Positions 54,372-63,844 of a stretch of DNA of 64,000 nt are shown here, piece by piece (positions within the stretch are counted from its first letter, which is position 1; each line of letters begins with the position of its first letter). The stretch spans positions 310,001-374,000 of the forward strand of contig CAADGV010000007.1 in assembly GCA_900696645.1 (NCBI GenBank). The letters are read 5' to 3'. Position numbers and translations under genes: made by a program. The notes beneath the pieces are model-generated. The model had not been told where the DNA came from and searched no databases. It was given only the letters and a program-made list of their open reading frames with translations. Source of the stretch: an uncultured Chlorobiota bacterium (lineage in GTDB: Bacteria > Bacteroidota > Ignavibacteria > UBA10030 > UBA6906).

Positions 54372-55694
54372 ATGATTGAAGCGGTAACAGTTCGAACTAA
54401 AGCAAGTCCGGCAACCGTGGACGAGCGCCGGGTTCTTGTCATTGCCTACTACTTTCCGCCGATGGGATTGAGCGGCGTGCAACGGACGTTGAAGTTCGTC
54501 AAATATTTACCCGAATTCGGCTGGAAGCCAACGGTGCTGACTGTTGAGCCCGTGGGATACTTTGCGCATGATGAGTCGCTTCTTCTGGAGCTGGAGGGAA
54601 AGAATGTCGAAATTGTTCGAACAAATGCCGCCGGACCAGGGAGGGTCTTTTCCAAGAAGAAGCGAACGGTGAAGCTCCCGTCTGAGCGGACAAGGAAATT
54701 CCTGAGTCGTGTGAGTGATACATTCTTCATTCCCGACAATAAAATTGGCTGGAAGCGGAAGGCGGTAAAGACGGCGCTTGCATTGCACGAACAGAAACCG
54801 TTTGACATGCTGTTTGCCACAGCCCCGCCGTTCACAGATTTTCTCATCGGAGCGGAGATCAAGTCACATCTCAAGATTCCGTTGGTGTTCGACTATCGGG
54901 ACGCGTGGGTTGAGTATCCTCATAAATTCTACCCGACTCCGTATCACAAGTTGCGCACGATCCGGTTGGAACGCAGCGCGCTGAAGGCAAGCAGCCATAT
55001 AGTCACAACAAATCGCAACGTGAAGGAGTTGCTGATCAAACGTCACCGCTTCCTCGGCTACAATGATGTTGAGATCATCCCGCAAGGCTATGATCCTGAG
55101 GATTTTGCAGGGACAGATGCCGATGGTGTTGTTCCGAGAACGAACAAGATGAGAATTACATACGCCGGTGTGTTCTGGGAAGACAGAGTGCCGACGTATT
55201 TCCTGCAGGCTCTTCACACGTTGTTCCGGGAACAGCCCCACCTTCGTGACCGCATAGAAGCGTTGTTCATCGGCAAGTTCCGAAAGGAGAACACGAAGCT
55301 TGTCGAAAAGCTCGGCCTGAAGGATACCGTTATTGTTGTTGACTATCTCCCGCACCGTCAGTGTGTCAACAATCTTGTTGCGTCGGATGTGCTCTGGATG
55401 ATTGTGGGGGATAATGTGGGATCGCCCGGCAAAGTGTACGAGTATATCGGCGCCCGTAAACCGATTCTTGGCTGCGTGCCGGACGGGTTTATGAAACAGA
55501 CAATTCTCGAAGCCGGGGGCGTTGTGACTGCACCGGGCGATGTTGCTGCTATCAAGCACGCTATTGAAACATTCTATCGTCAGTATGAAGAAGGGACGTT
55601 GCAGAATCCGCCTGAGGAGGTTGTGGAAAAATATGATCGAACGAAATTGACGGGCAAGTTGGTCAAATTGTTTGAATCGCTGTTGGCAGTGTAG
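54372..55694 (+). CDS. Glycosyltransferase, GT4-like
   Basis: 440 aa of the GT-B fold. The N-terminal domain has VIAYYFPPMGLSGVQRTLKF, the sugar-acceptor side of GT4 enzymes. The C-terminal donor domain has RITYAGVFWEDR, VDYLPHRQCVNNLVASDVL and VYEYIGARKPILG with the Glu that contacts the donor phosphate or sugar. There is no signal peptide or span. With the GT39-like and epimerase genes nearby it suggests surface polysaccharide synthesis, but no export genes are in view. Confidence 0.87.
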   Translation: MIEAVTVRTKASPATVDERRVLVIAYYFPPMGLSGVQRTLKFVKYLPEFGWKPTVLTVEPVGYFAHDESLLLELEGKNVEIVRTNAAGPGRVFSKKKRTVKLPSERTRKFLSRVSDTFFIPDNKIGWKRKAVKTALALHEQKPFDMLFATAPPFTDFLIGAEIKSHLKIPLVFDYRDAWVEYPHKFYPTPYHKLRTIRLERSALKASSHIVTTNRNVKELLIKRHRFLGYNDVEIIPQGYDPEDFAGTDADGVVPRTNKMRITYAGVFWEDRVPTYFLQALHTLFREQPHLRDRIEALFIGKFRKENTKLVEKLGLKDTVIVVDYLPHRQCVNNLVASDVLWMIVGDNVGSPGKVYEYIGARKPILGCVPDGFMKQTILEAGGVVTAPGDVAAIKHAIETFYRQYEEGTLQNPPEEVVEKYDRTKLTGKLVKLFESLLAV

Positions 55695-55726
55695 GTGATT
55701 GCGCCAATTACTTATCATTTCTATCA

Positions 55727-57001
55727 ATGAACATCCTCGTCATCGGTTCCGGCGCTCGTGAGCATGCGCTGGTCTGGAAAATCAGACAAAGCCCGAAGGT
55801 CAGGGAAATCTACTGTTCTCCCGGAAATCCCGGTATCGGCGAACTTGCCGAGTGTCTGCCAATGCGGGCAACGGCGCTTGAGGGTCTTCTCGATTTTGCG
55901 AAGCAGCAACAAATCGACTTGACTGTCGTCGGTCCGGAACAGCCGCTCGCTGACGGGATCGTTGACCTGTTCGAGGCGAATGGAATGAAGATATTCGGGC
56001 CCACAAAACGCGCAGCAGAACTTGAATGGAGCAAGGCGTTCGCCAAGGAATTCATGCAACGGCACGGAATCCCGACGGCACGCTACAAGAAATTCACCGC
56101 TTCGCAGAGTGCTGAGGCGAACGACTACATCTCGCGCAGCAGTATGCCTGTTGTCCTGAAAGCGGACGGACTTGCAGCCGGGAAAGGCGTTCTCGTCTGT
56201 TCCTCTCGTGAACAAGCTGTTGCATCATTTGAAGAGATGAAACGGCAGTTTGGTGCCGCTGGCGACACGATTGTAGTTGAAGAATTCTTGGAAGGAGAAG
56301 AAGCCTCCGTTTTTGCAATTTGCGACGGAAAAGACTTCGTCATGCTTGCACCGGCACAGGATCACAAGCGTGTCTTCGACGGCGACAGAGGAAAAAACAC
56401 CGGTGGAATGGGGGCCTATGCTCCGGCGCCGATTGTCACGCCTGATATTTTGCGCGACGTCGAGGAAAAGATCATCAAACCAACACTCACGGGAATGGCG
56501 TCCGAAGGCCGCCCGTACAAAGGTTGCCTTTATGTTGGTTTAATGATTACGACAGGCGGTCCGAAAGTTATTGAATACAACTGCCGCTTCGGCGATCCGG
56601 AGACTCAGGTGGTTTTACCTCTGCTGAACAGTGATATCGTGGAGTTGTTTGACGCAACATGCGAAGGACGCATCGGAGAGTTGCGAAGCAATATAGCGCA
56701 CTCGCAATCTGCCGTGTGTGTTGTGCTTGCTTCCGGCGGCTATCCTGACGAGTATCCGACCGGAATCGAAATCGACGGGCTTGATGAGTTGGCGGGAGTC
56801 AACAACGTTCTGGTATTTCATGCCGGAACAAAATTGCAGGGCAGCACTCTGGTCACGGCAGGGGGGAGAGTTCTCGGTGTAACGGCGATAAAGTCCGATC
56901 TCGCCGGAGCGATTGAGGATGCCTACAACGCTGTCGGGAAGATATCATTTGCCGGTGTTCATTACCGCCGCGATATCGGCAAGAAGGCATTTGTGCATTG
57001 A
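55727..57001 (+). CDS. purD: Phosphoribosylamine-glycine ligase
   Basis: 424 aa, usual length. MNILVIGSGAREHALVWKI is the N-terminal opening; the ATP-grasp domain has KADGLAAGKGVLVC, VVEEFLEGEEASVFAICDG, NTGGMGAYAPAP and EYNCRFGDPETQVVLP. It joins glycine to phosphoribosylamine in step two of purine synthesis. Like guaB nearby it is a purine gene, though several unrelated genes lie between. Confidence 0.97.
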   Translation: MNILVIGSGAREHALVWKIRQSPKVREIYCSPGNPGIGELAECLPMRATALEGLLDFAKQQQIDLTVVGPEQPLADGIVDLFEANGMKIFGPTKRAAELEWSKAFAKEFMQRHGIPTARYKKFTASQSAEANDYISRSSMPVVLKADGLAAGKGVLVCSSREQAVASFEEMKRQFGAAGDTIVVEEFLEGEEASVFAICDGKDFVMLAPAQDHKRVFDGDRGKNTGGMGAYAPAPIVTPDILRDVEEKIIKPTLTGMASEGRPYKGCLYVGLMITTGGPKVIEYNCRFGDPETQVVLPLLNSDIVELFDATCEGRIGELRSNIAHSQSAVCVVLASGGYPDEYPTGIEIDGLDELAGVNNVLVFHAGTKLQGSTLVTAGGRVLGVTAIKSDLAGAIEDAYNAVGKISFAGVHYRRDIGKKAFVH

Positions 57002-58323
57002 TGCGATGGCTGAAGTCATATCAGGATGTTTTACTGATTGTGTTGATCGGTTTCATTTTGAGAGTGAGTCTTGTCGGCTACCTGCATCTTCAAGGCTACA
57101 CCGGCGACGAACGGGAATATATTTCGCTAGCGGCCAAACTTGCACAGGGGCAAGCGTTTGTTGATTCCAACGGCGAATGGTCAACGAAGGCACCGCTCTG
57201 GCCGCTTCTCTTGTCGATCATTTTTCGAGTGTTCGGCGACGAATTGCTTGTCCCGCACATACTCGGATGCTTCCTCGGCGGATTGGCAATCTGGTTGGGA
57301 TTTGTCCTGAGCCTTGATTTGACGGGGAGCAGATTTGTTGCGTTGATTGCAGCGGCGTTCATCGCCGTGTATCCGGGACTTGTTATCTACTCGACGCTGC
57401 TTCAAACGGAATCGTTGTACATTGTTTTCGTTCTTGCTTCGTTTATCTTACTTGAACGCCAACGCAAGCATCCGACACTTTCAACCGGAGTTCTGGTTGG
57501 CGTTATGGCGGGTCTTGCGACATTGACCAGGGCGGTGTTCTTTGGCTTCTTTGTTTTTCTGATTGCGGCGCTTGCTATACTGTATCGGAAGCAACCCGGC
57601 TCGTATGCAGGCTCGTTGTCGATTGCGGCCGTTGCGTGGCTGATTGTCCTCACGCCGTGGACGATTCGTAACTGCAACATTCATGGCGAGCTTGTTCCGA
57701 TTTCTTCGTGGGGTGGAATGTCGATGCTGCTCGGCAACAACCCGTACTCAACAGGAACGTGGAGCAGCAAACCGGGCTTCGAGGAATGGTTCATGCTCAA
57801 AGCAAAAGAGAATAATCTGGACCTGACTCAATCGACGGAAACGGAAAGAAGCGCGTTCGGCAGAAAACTTGCGGTTGAGTATGTACTTTCCGAACCGGAA
57901 AATGCTGCCAAGCTTGCGCTGAAGAAATTCTATATGCACGGAGTCTATCCCATCTCAAACACCGACTCGGATACTCGACTTCAGGCTGTTTGCGTTGCGG
58001 GTGATATAGTGATGTACCTCTTTGCGGGGTTCGGCTTGATATTAATGGGGTGGAGGAAAGAGGGCTTCGTTCCGATCATTCTGGCCATGGTGTTTTTTAC
58101 AACAATGCAAGTGTTGTTGCATTGCGAGGCACGGTACAGGCTCCCGCTCATGCCCTTTGCAGCCATCTTCGCGGCAGGTGGCGTGGCATTGTTCGCAGAC
58201 ACACATAGGCTGAGGGACTTTTTCAATATTCGTCGGAACAAAATTCTCGCTGCGTCCTGGGCAATGTTTGTTAGTGCCGTCTATTCATTCACGGCATGGC
58301 AATTTCTTGAAGGTAACATATGA
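57001..58323 (+). CDS. Membrane glycosyltransferase, GT39/ArnT-like
   Basis: 440 aa from ATG 57001, which shares its A with the purD stop. About ten membrane segments follow. The first periplasmic loop has GYTGDEREYISLA with the acidic pair (DE) that is catalytic in GT39/GT83 enzymes. Such proteins move sugars from polyprenyl-phosphate donors to lipids or proteins in the periplasm. The substrate is unknown. Confidence 0.85.
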   Translation: MRWLKSYQDVLLIVLIGFILRVSLVGYLHLQGYTGDEREYISLAAKLAQGQAFVDSNGEWSTKAPLWPLLLSIIFRVFGDELLVPHILGCFLGGLAIWLGFVLSLDLTGSRFVALIAAAFIAVYPGLVIYSTLLQTESLYIVFVLASFILLERQRKHPTLSTGVLVGVMAGLATLTRAVFFGFFVFLIAALAILYRKQPGSYAGSLSIAAVAWLIVLTPWTIRNCNIHGELVPISSWGGMSMLLGNNPYSTGTWSSKPGFEEWFMLKAKENNLDLTQSTETERSAFGRKLAVEYVLSEPENAAKLALKKFYMHGVYPISNTDSDTRLQAVCVAGDIVMYLFAGFGLILMGWRKEGFVPIILAMVFFTTMQVLLHCEARYRLPLMPFAAIFAAGGVALFADTHRLRDFFNIRRNKILAASWAMFVSAVYSFTAWQFLEGNI

Positions 58324-58345
58324 TTTCTGAAAGGGGAAGAACACG

Positions 58346-59281
58346 TTGAACATCCTTGTCACCGGCGGTGCCGGGTTTATTGCCTCACATATTGTGGATG
58401 AATACATCTCGCGTGGTCACAAGGTGACGATTCTCGATAACCTCTCTACCGGCCGGAGAATCAATATCAATCCGGCGGTGGCATTTCACGAGGTTGACCT
58501 TCGGGATGCGGAAGCCGTGAAGGAGATTTTTCAGGCCGGCCGCTTCGATGTCGTCAATCATCACGCAGCACAAATGGATGTTCGCAGATCTGTTGAAGAT
58601 CCGGTATATGATGCGTCCGTCAATATTATCGGCGTACTCACAATGCTCGAGTGTTGTGTCGCTACGGGTGTCAAGCGCGTGATATTCGCGTCCAGCGGCG
58701 GCGCAATTTACGGAGAACAGGATTACTTTCCGGCGGATGAGCTTCATCCGACCCGCCCGATCTCACCGTACGGCGTGGCGAAGCTGACAACCGAACAATA
58801 TCTCTTTTACTACAAAGCTGTGTACGGAATCGATTCCGTCAGTCTCCGTTATGCCAACATCTACGGCCCGCGCCAGAATCCCGAAGGCGAGGCGGGTGTT
58901 GTTGCAATCTTCACAACAAAACTACTCGGTCGTCAACAACCTGTCATCAACGGCGATGGAAAGCAGACTCGTGACTATGTCTATGTTGGAGATGTTGTGC
59001 AAGCCAACGTCCTTGCGCTGAACTGTGAAGGCTCGCATGTGTTCAACATCGGTACGGGAATTGAAACAAATGTCAACCAACTCTTCCATCACCTCAAGCA
59101 ACTGACAGATTCATCAGCCGATGAACGCCACGGTCCGGCCAAGAAGGGCGAACAATTGCGAAGCGTTCTCACATCAGCTCGCATCGAACAACAATTGGGA
59201 TGGAAGCCTACTGTTTCTATGGAAGAAGGCCTTCGAAAGACGGTCGAGTACTTCAAGACGAAAGAGGGATATGGCGCGTAG
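58346..59281 (+). CDS. NAD-dependent sugar-nucleotide epimerase (UDP-glucose 4-epimerase-like)
   Basis: 311 aa from a TTG start preceded by AGGGGAAG. The Rossmann motif TGGAGFIAS, catalytic Ser in ASSGGAIYGE and YGVAK (Tyr/Lys) mark the extended SDR family. RYANIYGPRQNPEGEAGVVA and the DGKQTRDYVYVGDV stretch are typical of GalE/Gne-like enzymes. It probably supplies a sugar nucleotide to the nearby glycosyltransferases. It overlaps the next gene by 11 bases. Confidence 0.9.
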   Translation: MNILVTGGAGFIASHIVDEYISRGHKVTILDNLSTGRRININPAVAFHEVDLRDAEAVKEIFQAGRFDVVNHHAAQMDVRRSVEDPVYDASVNIIGVLTMLECCVATGVKRVIFASSGGAIYGEQDYFPADELHPTRPISPYGVAKLTTEQYLFYYKAVYGIDSVSLRYANIYGPRQNPEGEAGVVAIFTTKLLGRQQPVINGDGKQTRDYVYVGDVVQANVLALNCEGSHVFNIGTGIETNVNQLFHHLKQLTDSSADERHGPAKKGEQLRSVLTSARIEQQLGWKPTVSMEEGLRKTVEYFKTKEGYGA

Positions 59282-60221
59282 ATCGGCTGTCGATTCCGGG
59301 CTGTTATTTGCAGGCGATCGCATTGCGACCTCGCGGGCAATCTCTCTTGTCGAAAACGAGCTTGATGGCTCCGAGGAATTTCTTCGCACAATTTATCCGA
59401 AGACAGGTCGAGCGTACCGAATAGGCATCACGGGCCCTCCCGGTGCAGGCAAAAGCACGCTCACAAACAAACTTGCGCAGTACTATCGGCGGCAGAATCT
59501 TGGTATCGGGATTATCGCGGTTGACCCGACGAGTCCTTTTACCGGCGGCGCATTGCTCGGCGACCGGGTTCGCATGACGGATGTGGAGTTAGACGAGGAT
59601 GTGTTCATTCGCAGCATGGCTTCGCGGGGAAGTCTTGGAGGTTTGAGCAAGAAGGCAATGGAGGCTGCAGATGTTCTTGATGCGTCGGGGAAAGATATTA
59701 TTATTATGGAAACAGTCGGTGTTGGCCAATCGGAACTGGACATTGCAGGAGCTGCCGATACAACTGTCGTTGTCCTCGTCCCGGAATCAGGCGATTCGAT
59801 TCAGGCGATGAAGGCGGGTTTGATGGAGATTGCGGATTTCTTTGTACTGAACAAAGCCGACCGCGCCGGAGCCGAACAGGCAGTCATGTCCATCAAAATG
59901 ATTCTGCATTTCAAGCCGGCAAGTGCCTGGAATTCTGATGTGCTGAAATGCGTAGCCAGCGAAGGAAAGGGCATTGAAGAGATTGCCGCGAAGATCGGCG
60001 AGCATCGGGCGTATCTCGAACAGAGTAGCGAATTACAAAGGAAGCGACGTTTGCGTACGGAATCCCGCATTCGTGAGCTTGTAGCCGACAAACTGCGTAC
60101 GGATTTCTGGAGTGAAGAACGCCAGCGCATTCTTTCCTCCAGAATGGACGATGTTGTTTCGTTTGTGACAACACCGTACGATCTTGCACATGAACTAATC
60201 AATAATTTTCGTAATCAGTAG
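59271..60221 (+). CDS. MeaB/ArgK-type G-protein chaperone
   Basis: 316 aa from ATG 59271; the longer frame overlaps the epimerase gene. P-loop GITGPPGAGKST, AVDPTSPFTGGALLGDRVRM, then TVGVGQSE and NKADR are diagnostic of the MeaB family. It loads and protects B12-dependent acyl-CoA mutases such as methylmalonyl-CoA mutase. The mutase is not in this window, but the next two genes are acyl-CoA enzymes, consistent with propionate or branched-chain metabolism. Confidence 0.93.
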   Translation: MARRSAVDSGLLFAGDRIATSRAISLVENELDGSEEFLRTIYPKTGRAYRIGITGPPGAGKSTLTNKLAQYYRRQNLGIGIIAVDPTSPFTGGALLGDRVRMTDVELDEDVFIRSMASRGSLGGLSKKAMEAADVLDASGKDIIIMETVGVGQSELDIAGAADTTVVVLVPESGDSIQAMKAGLMEIADFFVLNKADRAGAEQAVMSIKMILHFKPASAWNSDVLKCVASEGKGIEEIAAKIGEHRAYLEQSSELQRKRRLRTESRIRELVADKLRTDFWSEERQRILSSRMDDVVSFVTTPYDLAHELINNFRNQ

Positions 60222-60232
60222 GAGAAGACTAA

Positions 60233-61393
60233 ATGGCAGACGCAACCGGAATGAGCTTCAATCTCACCGAAAGCCAAAAGGCGGTTCAGGAGCTTGCGCG
60301 CAAGTTTGCTGAAGAAGAGATGCGCCCTCACGTTCTGAAGTACGACGAATCGCAGGAGTTCCCTCACGACATTGTGAAGAAGGCGGCCGATCTCGGGTTC
60401 ATGGGAATGACGTGGCCGGAAGAACTTGGCGGTGCAGGTTTGAGCGAAATGGAGGCAATCGTCATCATCGAAGAGATTGCTAAAGTCGATCCGTCCATTG
60501 CCCTCACAGTTGCTTCACATAATAGTTTGTGTACAGGACACATCATGAAGTTCGCCAACGACGAGCAGAAGAAGCGCTATGTTCCCGATCTCGCCAGCGG
60601 GCGCACACTCGGCGCGTGGGGGCTGACGGAACCCGGCTCCGGTAGTGATTCGGGAGGGATGAAAACAATCGCTGTTCGCGACGGCAAGGACTGGATTCTT
60701 AACGGAAGCAAGACGTTCATTACGCAAGGGTCGGTTGGCGGAACGTACGTCATTATGGCGATGACGGACAGGTCGAAGGGGAAGGGGAGCATCTCTGCTT
60801 TCATTCTCGAAAAGGGAATGAAGGGATTTACCATCGGCAAGAAGGAAAACAAACTCGGCATGCGTTGCAGTGACACCGCGACCTTGATATTCGACAACGT
60901 TCGTGTGCCCGGAGAGAATCTGATCGGAGAAGTAGGGCAGGGATTCAAGCAGGCGCTGACGGTTCTTGACGGCGGACGAATCGGCATTGCGGCTCTTTCG
61001 GTTGGCATTGCTCAAGGCGCGCTTGATGCAAGCGTGAAGTACGCAAAGGAACGGCACCAATTTGGCAAAGCGTTGGCCGAGTTTCAAGGCATCCAATGGA
61101 AGCTTGCCGATATGGCAACTGAAATCAATGCTGCCCGGCTGCTGACCCAGCGGGCGGCATGGATGGCAACGAATGGAATGGACTACACGCTCGCCGTCTC
61201 GCAAGCGAAGCTCTTTGCCAGCGAGGCTGCTGTACGTGCAACCAACGAAGCTGTACAGGTTCATGGCGGTTACGGATTTATCAAGGAATTTCCGGTCGAA
61301 AAGCTGTACCGTGATGTGAAGCTTATGACGATCGGCGAAGGGACTTCTGAGGTTCAAAAGATGGTCATTGCACGACAATTGCTGGCATCATAA
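60233..61393 (+). CDS. Acyl-CoA dehydrogenase (short-chain type)
   Basis: 386 aa. GAWGLTEPGSGSDSGGM, DWILNGSKTFITQG, DGGRIGIAALSVGIAQGAL and RHQFGKALAEFQGIQWKLADM are strongly conserved. The active-site Glu is in IGEGTSEVQKMVIAR, the position used by butyryl- and isovaleryl-type enzymes. It makes the 2,3-double bond in beta-oxidation and passes electrons to ETF. It differs from the glutaryl-CoA type enzyme at 50570-51739. Confidence 0.94.
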   Translation: MADATGMSFNLTESQKAVQELARKFAEEEMRPHVLKYDESQEFPHDIVKKAADLGFMGMTWPEELGGAGLSEMEAIVIIEEIAKVDPSIALTVASHNSLCTGHIMKFANDEQKKRYVPDLASGRTLGAWGLTEPGSGSDSGGMKTIAVRDGKDWILNGSKTFITQGSVGGTYVIMAMTDRSKGKGSISAFILEKGMKGFTIGKKENKLGMRCSDTATLIFDNVRVPGENLIGEVGQGFKQALTVLDGGRIGIAALSVGIAQGALDASVKYAKERHQFGKALAEFQGIQWKLADMATEINAARLLTQRAAWMATNGMDYTLAVSQAKLFASEAAVRATNEAVQVHGGYGFIKEFPVEKLYRDVKLMTIGEGTSEVQKMVIARQLLAS

Positions 61394-61396
61394 TCT

Positions 61397-63052
61397 ATGG
61401 CGCTTATCGGAACGGAACTCAAATATTCTCCCTCATTCCAAAAGAATGAAGAGAATTTCAAATCACTGCTGAAGCGCGTGCGGGAGAGGGAAGAGAAGGT
61501 CAGACTCGGCGGCGGGAAGGCGGCGATCGAGAAACTTCATCAGAAAGGAAAGCTCTCGGCTCGGGAACGTATTGAGAAGCTGGTTGATCCCGGAAGCTAT
61601 TTTCTCGAAGTCGGCCTCTTTGCCGCGTACGAAATGTATGAGGAATACGGGGGAGCCCCGTCATCAGGGACTGTGTTCGGCATCGGCAAAATTCATGGCC
61701 GCGATGTCGTTATTGTAGCCAACGATGCAACGGTAAAGGCAGGGGCGTGGTTTCCGATTACTGCCAAGAAGAATTTGCGGGCGCAGGAAATCTCCATCGA
61801 AAACCGCCTGCCGATTGTCTATCTCGTCGACTCAGCGGGAGTATTTCTCCCTCTCCAAAGTGAAATCTTTCCCGACAAAGAACACTTCGGCCGCATCTTC
61901 CGGAACAACGCCGTCATGTCATCTCTCGGCATCACACAAATTGCCGCAATTATGGGGCCGTGTGTGGCAGGCGGTGCGTATCTCCCGATCATGAGCGATG
62001 AAGCATTGATTGTTGATAAGACGGGAAGCGTCTTCCTTGCCGGAGCACATCTTGTGAAGGCTGCAATCGGTGAGGAAATTGAGAACGAATTGCTCGGCGG
62101 GGCAACAGTCCACTGTGAAATCAGCGGCGTCACCGACCACAAAATGGCGAATGATGACGAAGCAATTCAGAAAATCCGAAGCATCATCAGCAAACTCGGA
62201 CACAAACCCACTGCCGGGTTTGATCGCAGTGAATCTGTTCTGCCAACGTATCCGGTGGAAGATATCTACGGCCTCTTTCCTGCGGATCGCACGAAGCCGT
62301 ACGATACGTACGAAATTCTTGCGCGCATTCTCGACGGAAGTGAGCTCGACGAATACAAGGCGGGCTACGGCAAAACGATCATTACAGGCTACGCCCGCAT
62401 AGATGGTTGGGCCGTCGGGATTGTGGCGAACCAGCGCTCGGTTGTTAAAACTGCAAAGGGAGAAATGCAGGTCGGTGGCGTCATCTATAGTGATAGCGCC
62501 GACAAGGCGACGCGCTTCATTCTGAACTGTAACCAGAAGCGCATCCCGCTGGTATTCTTCCAGGATGTCACCGGGTTTATGGTCGGAAGTCGTGCTGAGC
62601 ATGGCGGCATTATCAAGGATGGCGCGAAACTCGTGAATGCCGTTGCAAACAGTATCGTTCCGAAATTTACATTCATGGTGGGGAATAGTTACGGCGCGGG
62701 CAACTACGCAATGTGCGGCAAGGCATACGATCCTCGTTTAATCTATGCCTGGCCGACTGCACAGATTGCTGTGATGGGAGGGAAACAGGCGAGCGAAACG
62801 TTGCTGGGAATTCGTATCCAGCAGATGGAAAAAGGGGGCAAACACATCAGCAAAGAGGAACAACAGCAGTTGCTTGCAGAAATCCGGCAACGCTACGAAA
62901 AAGAGACAGATCCCTATTTTGCTGCAGCCCGCTTGTGGGTGGACGGGATTGTTGATCCGGCGGAGACACGCAACATTGTTTCGAGGGGAATTGAGATGGC
63001 AATGCACAATCCGGATTTCCCGCAGTTCAATCCCGGCGTTATTCAAACGTAA
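61397..63052 (+). CDS. Biotin-dependent acyl-CoA carboxylase, carboxyltransferase subunit
   Basis: 551 aa. KGKLSARERIEKLVDPGS, then YGGAPSSGTVFGIGKIHGRDV, DSAGVFLPLQSEIFPD, MGPCVAGGAYLPIMSDE and GNSYGAGNYAMCGKAYDPR are carboxyltransferase landmarks. The length and the AGVFLPLQ loop suit methylcrotonoyl/geranyl-CoA type better than propionyl-CoA type, but substrate cannot be fixed. The biotin carboxylase partner is not adjacent. It lies three bases after the acyl-CoA dehydrogenase, so a leucine- or related acyl-CoA pathway is plausible. Confidence 0.9.
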   Translation: MALIGTELKYSPSFQKNEENFKSLLKRVREREEKVRLGGGKAAIEKLHQKGKLSARERIEKLVDPGSYFLEVGLFAAYEMYEEYGGAPSSGTVFGIGKIHGRDVVIVANDATVKAGAWFPITAKKNLRAQEISIENRLPIVYLVDSAGVFLPLQSEIFPDKEHFGRIFRNNAVMSSLGITQIAAIMGPCVAGGAYLPIMSDEALIVDKTGSVFLAGAHLVKAAIGEEIENELLGGATVHCEISGVTDHKMANDDEAIQKIRSIISKLGHKPTAGFDRSESVLPTYPVEDIYGLFPADRTKPYDTYEILARILDGSELDEYKAGYGKTIITGYARIDGWAVGIVANQRSVVKTAKGEMQVGGVIYSDSADKATRFILNCNQKRIPLVFFQDVTGFMVGSRAEHGGIIKDGAKLVNAVANSIVPKFTFMVGNSYGAGNYAMCGKAYDPRLIYAWPTAQIAVMGGKQASETLLGIRIQQMEKGGKHISKEEQQQLLAEIRQRYEKETDPYFAAARLWVDGIVDPAETRNIVSRGIEMAMHNPDFPQFNPGVIQT

Positions 63053-63079
63053 TCGGCCAGACAATTCGGAGCGGTGAGG

Positions 63080-63844
63080 ATGAAAGGTTCTTTGCTTTCA
63101 ATGCTGGTCGGATTGTTGCTTGTTGTTCCGGCATCATCATCCTCACAGACTTCCCCTCCGGTGTTCGACGAACGCGCCGAGGTTCCCGAGTTGATCAGTT
63201 TTTTTGCGCCGTTTGTGTTCCCGAAAGTCGTGCAGGACATTTATCAACTGAAAGAATTCATTCGCAGCGAGGAGTTCGCAGAATTCAAGCAATCATTCGG
63301 CGACCTTCACGCAGTTGACGCAATTTTTGACAAAGCGATGAGGTTCAGTTGGAGCAACGCCTACGAGGCGCTGTTTATCTCGCTGGCGGCGACGATGGAT
63401 CACAGAAGGTTTGGCGTGAAGATACCGGTTATAGGGCCGTTGCTCTGGTTTCCGCTGACGTCGGAGTTCGAAGATCAATTTCGCGCCCGGGTAGACGCCC
63501 TGCCGCGAAAACTCTATGCCGATTCACCTCTTAGAGGTGCAGGCGATCGCGACAAATTGCAGCACTTTTTCGGGTCGGCGTTTCTTGCATACACGTTCGA
63601 GTCACGCGACGTCGCTGAACGCATAGGCTCGTTTATCGAGTGGGGCGAAGATAAAATAATTGTTGACGGAGCGTTGGATGAACGTGATTTCCGCTCAAAC
63701 CGTCACGGGCAGGAATTCGGGTTAAGATTGTTGGATGACAAGACTGTTCTTCCATCGTCGTTTTTACGTTACTCGATTGCCGTCCACGATTCACTGTCTG
63801 AAACGCCGTGCGGCACAGTAGATCTTATTCAGGAGGATCGATGA
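63080..63844 (+). CDS. Exported protein of unknown function
   Basis: 254 aa from ATG 63080 (a GTG at 63074 would add two residues). Signal peptide (about 1-22, ending SSSSQ). The C-terminal half has DKLQHFFGSAFLAYTF, an intact-looking Asp/His motif, then IGSFIEWGEDKI and DERDFRSNRHGQEFG. I do not recognise a family for certain; the DKxxHF pattern recalls small predicted membrane or lipoprotein groups. It overlaps the following response regulator by four bases, so it may be part of a sensory operon. Confidence 0.72.
   Translation: MKGSLLSMLVGLLLVVPASSSSQTSPPVFDERAEVPELISFFAPFVFPKVVQDIYQLKEFIRSEEFAEFKQSFGDLHAVDAIFDKAMRFSWSNAYEALFISLAATMDHRRFGVKIPVIGPLLWFPLTSEFEDQFRARVDALPRKLYADSPLRGAGDRDKLQHFFGSAFLAYTFESRDVAERIGSFIEWGEDKIIVDGALDERDFRSNRHGQEFGLRLLDDKTVLPSSFLRYSIAVHDSLSETPCGTVDLIQEDR

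Noticed and set aside
54864-55727. 287-codon minus-strand ORF over the GT4 gene
   Set aside because: Antisense shadow of a gene with intact motifs; no family features.
60515-61378. 287-codon minus-strand ORF over the acyl-CoA dehydrogenase
   Set aside because: Antisense shadow; composition typical of reversed coding sequence.
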